Assembly: GCA_903932545.1 (NCBI GenBank)
Contig: CAIZGT010000452.1
Span: 1-13,313, forward strand
DNA length: 13,313 bases
Direction of reading: 5' to 3'
Source: an uncultured Rhodospirillales bacterium
Lineage (GTDB): Bacteria > Pseudomonadota > Alphaproteobacteria > Acetobacterales > Acetobacteraceae
The notes beneath the pieces are model-generated. The model was not told where the DNA came from, did no database searches, and worked only from the letters and a program-made list of their open reading frames with translations. Numbering within the stretch: position 1 is the stretch's first letter; each line of letters opens with the position of its first letter. The translations under genes were made by a program, and so were the position numbers. Of the stretch, positions 1-6,705 are shown piece by piece.

Positions 1-101
1 CCCCATCCCCACATTCCCAGCAAACCGAGAGTCCTCAATGACGACACGCCCACCCTATATCCTTCTGCACACCAACGCCGCCTTCAGCCCAAGCAAAACC
101 A

Positions 102-117
102 GCCGCAATTGTGCGGC
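102..117 (-). terminator. possible weak hairpin terminator
   Basis: GCCGCA (102-107) pairs with TGCGGC (112-117) around the loop ATTG. On the minus strand the stem is followed by GGTTTTGC, a short four-T run. It lies about 200 bases past the end of the Crp-family gene and could end the minus-strand operon. The stem is short and the T-run poor, so this is only a candidate. Confidence 0.2.
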
Positions 118-148
118 CACGGTCTCGGTTGCGGATTGGGGGGTGTGT

Positions 149-190
149 GAGTCCATCTAACATCTAGCACCACAAGCGCTGGCTGGACTC
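149..190. repeat. 7-bp inverted repeat, arms GAGTCCA/TGGACTC
   Basis: GAGTCCA at 149-155 and TGGACTC at 184-190 are exact reverse complements separated by 28 bases. Inside, AGC/GCT (166-168 and 178-180) could extend a cruciform. A small direct repeat, ATCTA-AC-ATCTA, lies just inside the left arm. It could be an RNA hairpin past the operon end, an operator for the unseen left neighbour, or chance. No T-run follows on either strand. Confidence 0.3.
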
Positions 191-319
191 AAGAAAATTC
201 GACGCCCCCACCTTCGGCGCCGCGCGGCGGGAACCTTCGAAGCAACCCGTCAAACCGCATCTGAGCTTCATCAGTGAGTGCGCTGCTGCCCCACCGCGCC
301 GCTTCCCAAAACGCGAGCT

Positions 320-1042
320 TCACTCTCCCAACAGCCGATACAACGCGGGCAAGTCATGGATCACCACATGGCCCTCCGCCATGTCGAGAATCCCTGCGTC
401 CTTCCAAATCCGTAGCTGCTTGTTCACGCTCTCCCGCGTCGCCGCCACCAGATTGGACAGGTCGCGTTGTGACAGCCGAATATCAATCCGGATCCCGCCA
501 TCCACCGCGCGGCCGTAATCCCCGGCGAGTTTGACCAGCAATCGTGCCAGTCGGCCGGGCAGGTCGAGCAGGGCAAGTTCTTCCAATGCCGCCGATGTGC
601 GCCGCAGCCGGTCGCACAGCACGGCGAGCATGCGCTCAACCAAGCCCTCATGGCGGATCAGGAACGGCACGAAGAAGCGGCGTTCGATCACCATCATCGT
701 GGTCTCTTCCGCCGCCACCGCATCCGCACTGCGCGGGCGACCGTCCAGCAGCGCAATCTCGCCCACAATCTCCCCAGGGCCAATCACGTTCAGCGTCACC
801 TCGCGCCCATCAGCCGAGGTCGCCCCCACCCGGATCAGCCCGCTGAGCACGGCGAGCATGAAATGGCCGGGGTCGCCCTTGGCGAAAATCAGCGTGCCAC
901 GCGCGGCACGGCGCTCGGAGGAATGGGCGATCAACTCGTCCAACTCCCGCGCCTGCAAATGGGCAAAGAACGGGCTGGCGAGCAACGCGTTGCGTTTGAT
1001 CGCCGCCAGCACGTGCGGTTGTAGTTTCGGTGCGGATGGCAT
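320..1042 (-). CDS. Crp/Fnr-family cAMP-binding transcriptional regulator
   Basis: A 240-residue protein of normal CRP length that should act as a dimeric, ligand-controlled DNA-binding regulator in the cytoplasm. Residues about 20-130 form the cyclic-nucleotide-binding beta roll, the dimerisation helix follows at about 132-155, and a winged helix-turn-helix sits at about 190-220 (LSQRDLSNLVAATRESVNK). The phosphate-binding cassette GEIALLDGRPRSA keeps the residues that contact cAMP in E. coli CRP (Glu95, Arg104, Ser105). Thr149-Ser150 line up, without a gap to the following GR, with CRP Thr127-Ser128. There is no N-terminal cysteine cluster, so it is not an FNR-type iron-sulfur sensor. The start is 3 bases past the stop of the radical SAM gene, implying translation from the same mRNA. 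Binding of cAMP is inferred from residues; the regulon is unknown, and no clear CRP box was found in the window. Confidence 0.9.
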   Translation of the reverse strand: MPSAPKLQPHVLAAIKRNALLASPFFAHLQARELDELIAHSSERRAARGTLIFAKGDPGHFMLAVLSGLIRVGATSADGREVTLNVIGPGEIVGEIALLDGRPRSADAVAAEETTMMVIERRFFVPFLIRHEGLVERMLAVLCDRLRRTSAALEELALLDLPGRLARLLVKLAGDYGRAVDGGIRIDIRLSQRDLSNLVAATRESVNKQLRIWKDAGILDMAEGHVVIHDLPALYRLLGE

Positions 1043-1045
1043 GTG

Positions 1046-3016
1046 TCAGCCCACTGGTTCGGGCTGACGCACTCCTGTCTTTGAAAGTTCCACCACGCCG
1101 GGGTCGAACGCGCCCAGATCCATCAGCCCGGTGTCGCCAAACGGGCGGATCGTGCCTTCGCGCAGTTCCGGCCAAGCCGGCGCACGCTGGAAGCCGGGCT
1201 GACGCAGCGGCAAAGCAAGGATGGTCACACCCTCGCGCACCACGAAGCCTTGCGCATCAAGCGAGCAGGCAGCCTGTTCAAGTTCGGCGTCGCTGAAGCG
1301 ATCACCCAGCGTCTCGCGCACCACGCGCCAGGGTGTCACCTGCCACACCAGATTGAGCAACGCGCCCTCGGCATCGCTCAAAACCACGTCGCGCTTCGTA
1401 AAGCCCCAGCGTTCATCATGCACCACGACATTTCCCCCATTTTGGGTCACCCACAGCGCGCTCTCGCTGTGGTGCTTCCGCCATGCCAGATAGGCGGCTT
1501 CGGCTGGGGCAGTGTAGATCGGAACCTGATCAAGTCCATCAGAACGCATGATAAAATGATAGGCGAGGCGGCGGATCGACTCCTCGCCCGCCGGGTAGAG
1601 GTAGCGATAGGCGGGCAGCGGATCGAGCGTCACGCCAAAACTCGCCGGATCGCGCTGGAACGGGCTAAAACGGTCGGCCCGCGCGCGGTAAAAGCCGCCC
1701 GGTGGTTGCAGATGCACCAAGCGCGGGATTAAAGCCGCCACGGTCTCGTATTGCGCCGCCGTCTCGCCGGGGAAGCCCACCAGATTGAGCCACTCCATAT
1801 AAATCCCAGCCTCAGCACACAGCTTGAGGCAGCCGACATTCTGAATGCCAGACACGCCTTTGCGCATCAGTTTCAGCACCCCGGTCTCCAGCGACTCAAC
1901 GCCCGCCTGAATCTTGCGAATCCCCGCCTTGCCCAACGCTGCCCAATGCCAGGCTTTGAGGTTGGATTTGGTTTCATAGAAAATCAGCAAATTCAGCCCG
2001 CTGGCCTCCAAGCGCGGCACGAACTCCTCAAAGTATTTCATCTCCAGGATATTGTCCGCATTCGCCACATCGCGCGTGCCGTGGCGTTTGCAGAGATATT
2101 CCAACTCCTCAAACGCCCGGTCCTGGGTTTTCGCGCGATACGACATCGTCACGCCATTGAGGCCGCAGAACGTGCAATGCGACTTCGCCCCCCACCAGCA
2201 ACCGCGTGAGGTTTCAAACACAATCGCGGGCGGGTGGCGCTTCTGGAACCCAAGGCTGGCATGCTTGGCAAAAAACGCATCAAAATCCGGCACTGGCAGC
2301 GAATTCATGTCGTTGACAGAAATCGTGGAGTCCGCAGGCTCCACCGTCTCGGTGTTGTGGCGCACCACGAAGCCAGGAATGCCGCGCAAATCCTCGCCCT
2401 TGGCCACGCGCTGCAACAATTGCGGGAAAGCGATATCGCCCTCGCCCTGGCACACTGCGTCAAGGAACGAATACAGCCGATGCAGTTCGGTGCCCATCTC
2501 GCCTTGGCAATTCGCGCCACCAAACACAATCAGGATATCGGGATGCGACTGCTTGATCCGCCGCGCCAGCGCCAGTGAGGCCATCGTTTGCTGGAACGAG
2601 GAGGTGAAGCCCACCATCCGATACCGTGTCCAATCCACGCTCGCATAACACGCCTCGATGAATGCAGCAGCACCAGCGCGGGCGGCCAGGAAGGCGGCGA
2701 TACGGGCAGGGGTGTAGAATTGCGGAAATTCGACGGCGAACAACTCGGTGAGATAGGTCGTGCCCAGATCCTCCGGCGTGCCATGCGCCACGCCGGTGAA
2801 CACCCATTCGCCCACTTGCGCGTTATAGTAACGCACATCGCTCAACACCGCATTGGCGTCATCGCCAAGTGTCGCCACGTGGTCGAGCGAGAAATACTCA
2901 GTATCACATTCCCAACCCACGCGCTCAGCAATCGGTTTCAGAGTGCCAAGCGCGAGGTTTGGGAAATATGCCAATGAAAACGGCATGGAGATAAGCAGAA
3001 GCCGACTGGTCTCCAT
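1046..3016 (-). CDS. B12-binding radical SAM RiPP C-methyltransferase-like protein
   Basis: A 656-residue protein. Residues 1-220 resemble a cobalamin-binding Rossmann domain (VGFTSSF at 135-141, FGGANCQGE at 165-173, CQGEGD at 189-194), with no obvious DxHxxG base-off histidine. The radical SAM barrel follows. Its cluster-binding cysteines are C273, C281 and C284 in CWWGAKSHCTFCGLNG, an unusual CX7CX2C spacing. This CWWG...CTFCGLNG signature is, to my knowledge, typical of the RiPP-maturation radical SAM family annotated as C-methyltransferase. The C-terminal region (about 545-605) looks like a small winged-helix domain. The expected chemistry is SAM- and cobalamin-dependent methylation of unactivated carbons in a peptide; the substrate is probably the peptide encoded 19 bases upstream. 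The reading frame is open up to 3172, but GGAGG at 3022-3026, five bases from the ATG at 3016, sets this start; longer starts would overlap the peptide gene and add a low-complexity extension. Confidence 0.88.
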   Translation of the reverse strand: METSRLLLISMPFSLAYFPNLALGTLKPIAERVGWECDTEYFSLDHVATLGDDANAVLSDVRYYNAQVGEWVFTGVAHGTPEDLGTTYLTELFAVEFPQFYTPARIAAFLAARAGAAAFIEACYASVDWTRYRMVGFTSSFQQTMASLALARRIKQSHPDILIVFGGANCQGEMGTELHRLYSFLDAVCQGEGDIAFPQLLQRVAKGEDLRGIPGFVVRHNTETVEPADSTISVNDMNSLPVPDFDAFFAKHASLGFQKRHPPAIVFETSRGCWWGAKSHCTFCGLNGVTMSYRAKTQDRAFEELEYLCKRHGTRDVANADNILEMKYFEEFVPRLEASGLNLLIFYETKSNLKAWHWAALGKAGIRKIQAGVESLETGVLKLMRKGVSGIQNVGCLKLCAEAGIYMEWLNLVGFPGETAAQYETVAALIPRLVHLQPPGGFYRARADRFSPFQRDPASFGVTLDPLPAYRYLYPAGEESIRRLAYHFIMRSDGLDQVPIYTAPAEAAYLAWRKHHSESALWVTQNGGNVVVHDERWGFTKRDVVLSDAEGALLNLVWQVTPWRVVRETLGDRFSDAELEQAACSLDAQGFVVREGVTILALPLRQPGFQRAPAWPELREGTIRPFGDTGLMDLGAFDPGVVELSKTGVRQPEPVG

Positions 3017-3021
3017 GCGCG

Positions 3022-3026
3022 CCTCC
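3022..3026 (-). promoter_or_regulatory. ribosome binding site deciding the radical SAM start
   Basis: GGAGG on the minus strand, five bases (CGCGC) from the ATG at 3014-3016. It lies in the 19-base gap after the peptide stop codon (3036-3038). It favours the start METSRLLL over upstream in-frame ATGs at 3028 and 3031 and over the long open-frame start at 3172. Confidence 0.75.
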
Positions 3027-3035
3027 ATCATGTTA

Positions 3036-3311
3036 TCAGCACTCAGCCATGCCGAGGGCCGGATCCGGATGCGCCGGGGCAAACGCCTCAGCAGCAGCAT
3101 GGAAATCAGCGCCCTTGAGTGAGGCAAAGAACTGCACAGCATCGCCATGTGCGTCATAGTTAAGACGCGCAAGTGTTGCTTCCGGGTCTTTAAACATGTC
3201 GGTGCGGATGGTTGGGTTCTTGACCAAGATCTTCAAGATATTGCCAAGATCCGCAAGATTGACGGTTTTGGCTTCACCTTCAGGCATACCAGCTACGTTA
3301 TACATTGCCAT
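3036..3311 (-). CDS. putative RiPP precursor peptide
   Basis: A 91-residue peptide (start MAMYNVAGMPEGEAK) that I do not assign to a named family. Its position, size and partner make it the likely substrate of the radical SAM enzyme encoded 19 bases downstream. Residues about 17-70 look like a helical leader: a hydrophobic stretch LGNILKILV at 22-30, then NPTIRTDMFKDPEATL and a GDAVQFFASL segment. The last 20 or so residues change character, being rich in Ala, Pro and His (FHAAAEAF, APAHPDPALG) and ending in a single C-terminal Cys91, the only cysteine. That tail is the best guess for the modified core. The start is fixed by GGAGGAG seven bases upstream; an earlier in-frame ATG at 3356 lacks such a site. 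A second ATG lies two codons in. No signal peptide or membrane segment is seen. An alternative is a small regulatory or carrier protein, but the radical SAM linkage argues for a precursor. Confidence 0.72.
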   Translation of the reverse strand: MAMYNVAGMPEGEAKTVNLADLGNILKILVKNPTIRTDMFKDPEATLARLNYDAHGDAVQFFASLKGADFHAAAEAFAPAHPDPALGMAEC

Positions 3312-3318
3312 TGTTTTA

Positions 3319-3325
3319 CTCCTCC
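3319..3325 (-). promoter_or_regulatory. strong ribosome binding site of the precursor peptide
   Basis: GGAGGAG on the minus strand, seven bases from the ATG at 3309-3311, is among the best Shine-Dalgarno matches in the window, as expected for a peptide made in larger amounts than its enzyme. Immediately upstream GGTT/AACC (3327-3330 and 3334-3337) could form a short hairpin beside it. The 90-base gap before the peptide (3312-3401) is the only sizeable gap in the cluster and could hold an internal promoter, but I found no convincing -35/-10 pair. Confidence 0.7.
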
Positions 3326-3401
3326 AGGTTGGCAACCAAACGTTAGTGGCCAGCAAGCAGGAGCGAACATACGTAGTCGGTACACACTTTTGCGCAGGTA
3401 T

Positions 3402-6400
3402 CTATTCCTGCACAGTCTGCGGTTCGAATAAAAGCCGCGTTTCCTTCAGCGCCGTCAACTCAGGAAACATCCCCAATTGGCGCGCCATCGTCTCGGCATT
3501 CGCCAAAGCCGCACAGGCGGCCTCGATCTCGCCCTGGGCGAGGCGGGCGCGGGCGAGCAGGTGCCAGCCATGCGCCTCCGCCGGGCGATAGGCGTGTTTG
3601 CGCGCCAAGCCCAAAATATGCTCCAGCCGTTCCGATGCATCATCATGCGTGCCGCCCTCAATATGGGCGTGGCCCGAGGCAAGGCCGCACCAGATGGTGA
3701 GCGCCATCATGCTCTGCGCACGACAATTTTTGATCGATTCCTCAAGCAGTTCATGCGCCGCATCCACCTGACCAATCAGCGCATAGGCGCGGCCGAGATA
3801 GCGCGCCACGGAGGGCACCAGGATGGGAATATTGCCCGAACGGCACTGCTCCAGCGCCATCGACAGATCGACCACCGCCATTTGCGGCTGGCCGGCCAGA
3901 ATATGCGCAAAGCCGCTCGCAACCCGGCCATAGGTGAGATCATACGGCTTGCGGGTTTCCTCCGCGATCATTTGCGCCTCGGCGGCAAGCGCCAAAGCGC
4001 GCTCGAATTCGCCGGTGATGGCATAGGTTTTCGACAGGCACACCAGCGAGAGCACCGAAATACTGCCCGATGTCCCCATGCTGCGCAGCCGCATTGGGCC
4101 GCGCAGATCAGCCAGATTGGCCTCAAGCGTCGCCTCGGAATGGGAAAAATCTCCGGCGAACCAATAGGCCTGGGCCAGCGCATAGGCGGCGTTGAGGCGC
4201 GGCGCGGGTTCACAGATGCGCTTTGCCTCAATCACGCTGCGATTGCCCACCAAGATGGCGGCATCCAGATGCCCCATGATGGTTTGAAACACACATCGAC
4301 TGATATCGATCTGCGTCCGGCGTTCTAGATCGCCGAGCAGATCGGCCAACGCCGCCGCTTCTTCGAGCACTTTCAGCACCCGGTCCATCTCGGTCAGCGG
4401 GCCGAGCGCCACCCGCAAGCCGAGCCGCAGATCGATGCCGCGTCGCAGCACATCTTGCGTTGGCGGCAGATGGTTGAGGGCTGCGAGAGCGGCATCGAAA
4501 AAATCCGCCGCCGCGCGCCAGGCTGAGCGCGCATTGGCGCGCATGCCCGCGCGTCCGGCCAACTCCGCCGCACGATGCCAAACCTCACCGCGGATCGCAT
4601 GATCGGCCAGTGAATCCGTCAATTCGTCCTGACGATCGGCGGCCCTGGCTTCCAGCGCCATCAGCACCCGCGCGTGCAGATCGCGTCGCTGGCGTTTGAG
4701 CATGCCCTCATACGCTACCGTCTGCGTCAGCGCGTGCTTGAAGGTGAATTCGCGCCCCGCTGTCGTGCTCACCTCATGCAGAAAATCTGCCGAGATCAGC
4801 GCGCGCAACTGCGCTTCCAGTCGCCGCTCATTGAGATCGGCGATCGCTGCAAGCAGATCATGCGGCACGTCGGTGCCGATCACCGAGGCAATCTGGAGCA
4901 GGCGCCGCAAATCATCGGGCAGTTGATCAATACGCGCCGCCACCACGCCCTGCACGCTGGCTGGCAAATGCAGATCCACTACCGCGCGGGTGAGGCGCAT
5001 ATTGGCTGATTGCGTCACCACCACGCCCTGCTCAATCAGCGCGCGGGCCAGTTCCTCGATAAACAGCGGCGTGCCATCAGATTGCGCGACGATCCGGTTG
5101 CGCAGTTCGGCCAACTCCTCACTGTCACCGAGCAACTCGCGCAGCAATGTGTGCGAGCTCGCCGCATCAAACGGCTGCAGACTGATCAGCTTGCCCTGCG
5201 TCATCACCGCAGCCCCACCCTCGGCCGGGCGGCGCGTCATCAGCAGCATGGTGCGCGAGGTACCCAGCCCCTCGATCAAACACTCCAGCAGGGCGAGCGA
5301 TTGCGGGTCGGCCCAGTGCAGATCCTCCACCAGCAACAGCAATGGGCGGATGGCGGATTCGCGCAGGATCACATTGCGCAACGCCGGTAAAATCCGCTCC
5401 CGGCGCAGATCGGGCGCCAAGTCATTCCACTCACGATCAGTCACCGGCAAATCGAGCAGGCTCTCCAGCGGGGCGGCCTCCTCTGGCGTATCCATGCCCA
5501 GCAACGCCAAGGTTTGCGCCAATTTGCGCACCACCTCAAACCGCGCATGCTGGCGGTCCACCCCCAGCGTGGCGCGCAGGATATCAGCGGCGAGCCGGTA
5601 GGGCGCGGCCCCGCCATGGCTCATCGTCGAGGCGGAAATCACGTTCCAGAAGCCCTGCGGCAAGCGTTTGAGGAATTCATGCACGAAGCGGGATTTGCCC
5701 ATCCCCGGCTCGGCCATCACCGTCACCACTTGCCCGCGTGAGATCGCGGCGCGGCCGAGCTTGGCCTCCAATTCCCGCAATTCCAATTGCCGCCCATGAA
5801 ACCGCGTCATCGCACCGGCCGAGGCACGAACCTCCCAGGCCGGGCGTTCATGGGCGGAGAGCAGTTTGAACAACTCCACCGGCTCGGCAATCCCGGCAAT
5901 CCGGCGCAGGCCGAGCATTTCCAGATCAACCGTGCCGTGCGCCAGCAGGGCGGTGCGACCGGAGAGGCAGGCGGTGTTGGGCGCGGCCAGTTGTTCGATC
6001 CGGTGCGCCAGATGCGCCGTCACCCCCACCGCGTCATAATCAGACGGATCATGCCCCACCGAGCGGATCACCACCTCGCCGGAATTCATGCCCACGCGCA
6101 CTTCGATATGGCTGTGCAGGGCTGCGATGGCGGTGATCATCGCTTGCGCTGCCAAGCAGGCGCGGGCGGCATGATCCTCGCTGGCAATCGGCGCGCCAAA
6201 CAGCGCCATGATGCCGTCTCCCTGCACGCGATTGACCGTGCCGCCGAAGCGATGCACCGCATCTGACATCGCCTGCACCGCCGGATCCAGCAGCGTCATC
6301 GCCGCTTCAGGGTCCAGCGCATCAATCAATTCCGTAGAACCACGTATATCGGCAAACAAAACCGTTACTTGCTTGCGCTCGCCCTCATCGATATGGCGGG

Positions 6401-6611
6401 ATAACGGTGTTTTGCGGTCACCTTGTGCTTGGGGCTCAATCGGTCGCGCGGAGGCGGCTTTGGCGAGTGCGGTTCCGCATTGGCCACAGAATTTGGCCCC
6501 CGGACGCGCTGACGCCCCGCAAGCGCCGCATGACAGCGCAAGGCTATGGCCGCAATTGTCGCAAAAGCGGCTCGTATCTGAATTGTCCGTTTGGCACTGC
6601 GGACAGACCAT
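3402..6611 (-). CDS. class III adenylate/guanylate cyclase with zinc ribbons, AAA ATPase and TPR-like tail
   Basis: A 1069-residue cytoplasmic signalling protein. Two zinc ribbons open it, each CX2CX10CX2C (C3, C6, C17, C20 and C28, C31, C42, C45). A class III cyclase domain spans about 78-250: GERKQVTVLFADIRGST carries metal-binding Asp88, VQGDGIMALFGAP carries Asp132, and HLAHRIE carries Arg204, the transition-state arginine. The usual Asn four residues before it is His200, and the purine-contact Lys position is Arg128; related soluble cyclase/ATPase fusions show similar changes, so activity is still likely. An AAA/STAND-type ATPase follows, with Walker A EPGMGKS (301-307) and Walker B LLLLVEDLHWAD (424-435). 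The rest, from about 640, is alpha-helical and TPR-like. cAMP is the presumed product because of the Crp gene in the cluster. The frame stays open to 6707, but the ATG at 6611 gives the zinc ribbon at the N-terminus and avoids overlap with the divergent gene. I recall a database family named 'putative peptide modification system cyclase'; membership was not checked. Confidence 0.9.
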   Translation of the reverse strand: MVCPQCQTDNSDTSRFCDNCGHSLALSCGACGASARPGAKFCGQCGTALAKAASARPIEPQAQGDRKTPLSRHIDEGERKQVTVLFADIRGSTELIDALDPEAAMTLLDPAVQAMSDAVHRFGGTVNRVQGDGIMALFGAPIASEDHAARACLAAQAMITAIAALHSHIEVRVGMNSGEVVIRSVGHDPSDYDAVGVTAHLAHRIEQLAAPNTACLSGRTALLAHGTVDLEMLGLRRIAGIAEPVELFKLLSAHERPAWEVRASAGAMTRFHGRQLELRELEAKLGRAAISRGQVVTVMAEPGMGKSRFVHEFLKRLPQGFWNVISASTMSHGGAAPYRLAADILRATLGVDRQHARFEVVRKLAQTLALLGMDTPEEAAPLESLLDLPVTDREWNDLAPDLRRERILPALRNVILRESAIRPLLLLVEDLHWADPQSLALLECLIEGLGTSRTMLLMTRRPAEGGAAVMTQGKLISLQPFDAASSHTLLRELLGDSEELAELRNRIVAQSDGTPLFIEELARALIEQGVVVTQSANMRLTRAVVDLHLPASVQGVVAARIDQLPDDLRRLLQIASVIGTDVPHDLLAAIADLNERRLEAQLRALISADFLHEVSTTAGREFTFKHALTQTVAYEGMLKRQRRDLHARVLMALEARAADRQDELTDSLADHAIRGEVWHRAAELAGRAGMRANARSAWRAAADFFDAALAALNHLPPTQDVLRRGIDLRLGLRVALGPLTEMDRVLKVLEEAAALADLLGDLERRTQIDISRCVFQTIMGHLDAAILVGNRSVIEAKRICEPAPRLNAAYALAQAYWFAGDFSHSEATLEANLADLRGPMRLRSMGTSGSISVLSLVCLSKTYAITGEFERALALAAEAQMIAEETRKPYDLTYGRVASGFAHILAGQPQMAVVDLSMALEQCRSGNIPILVPSVARYLGRAYALIGQVDAAHELLEESIKNCRAQSMMALTIWCGLASGHAHIEGGTHDDASERLEHILGLARKHAYRPAEAHGWHLLARARLAQGEIEAACAALANAETMARQLGMFPELTALKETRLLFEPQTVQE

Positions 6612-6705
6612 AGAGACACCAAAAGATGCGGAATGCATCGGTTCGATATCAATAGCCCAGCACAGACGGGCAACGCCAGCGAGCCAAGCGAATAGGAGAG
6701 GCGAC
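6612..6705. promoter_or_regulatory. divergent intergenic region, cyclase/S41 peptidase
   Basis: These 94 bases separate two divergent starts and must hold the promoters of the minus-strand cluster and of the peptidase. An exact inverted repeat, GATGC-N5-GCATC at 6625-6639, lies 13 bases upstream of the cyclase start and could be an operator. A near-symmetric TTCGATATCAA sits at 6642-6652. I could not assign -35/-10 hexamers with confidence, and no TGTGA-N6-TCACA box is present. Confidence 0.4.
6694..6700 (+). promoter_or_regulatory. ribosome binding site deciding the S41 peptidase start
   Basis: AGGAGAG five bases before the ATG at 6706 fixes the peptidase start. The same frame is open back to 6208, but that part is antisense to the cyclase and has no comparable site. 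Confidence 0.7.

Larger units (their letters stand above)
1..319. other. non-coding left flank with inverted repeats
   Basis: I see no credible gene in this stretch. It lies downstream of the Crp-family gene, which ends at 320 on the minus strand. It holds three symmetrical elements: a 6-bp stem with a 4-base loop at 102-117, a 7-bp inverted repeat whose arms are 149-155 and 184-190, and a 12-base perfect palindrome at 218-229. None is followed by a convincing T-run, so I do not call a terminator with confidence. The nature of the next gene to the left is unknown. Confidence 0.5.

Noticed and set aside
146..161. TGTGA half-site resembling a CRP box
   Set aside because: The second half (expected TCACA after six bases) reads CTAAC, and the site is downstream of the operon.
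3017..3172. N-terminal extension of the radical SAM protein
   Set aside because: It would overlap the peptide gene in another frame and reads as a hydrophobic/Arg-rich shadow; GGAGG at 3022-3026 serves the ATG at 3016.
3477..4328. Plus-strand open frame of 283 codons within the cyclase gene
   Set aside because: Antisense shadow of the TPR-like region; composition is Arg/His/Ala-rich without motifs or a ribosome binding site.
6208..6705. Upstream extension of the peptidase frame by 166 codons
   Set aside because: This part is antisense to the cyclase and its promoter region; AGGAGAG at 6694-6700 clearly sets the start at 6706.
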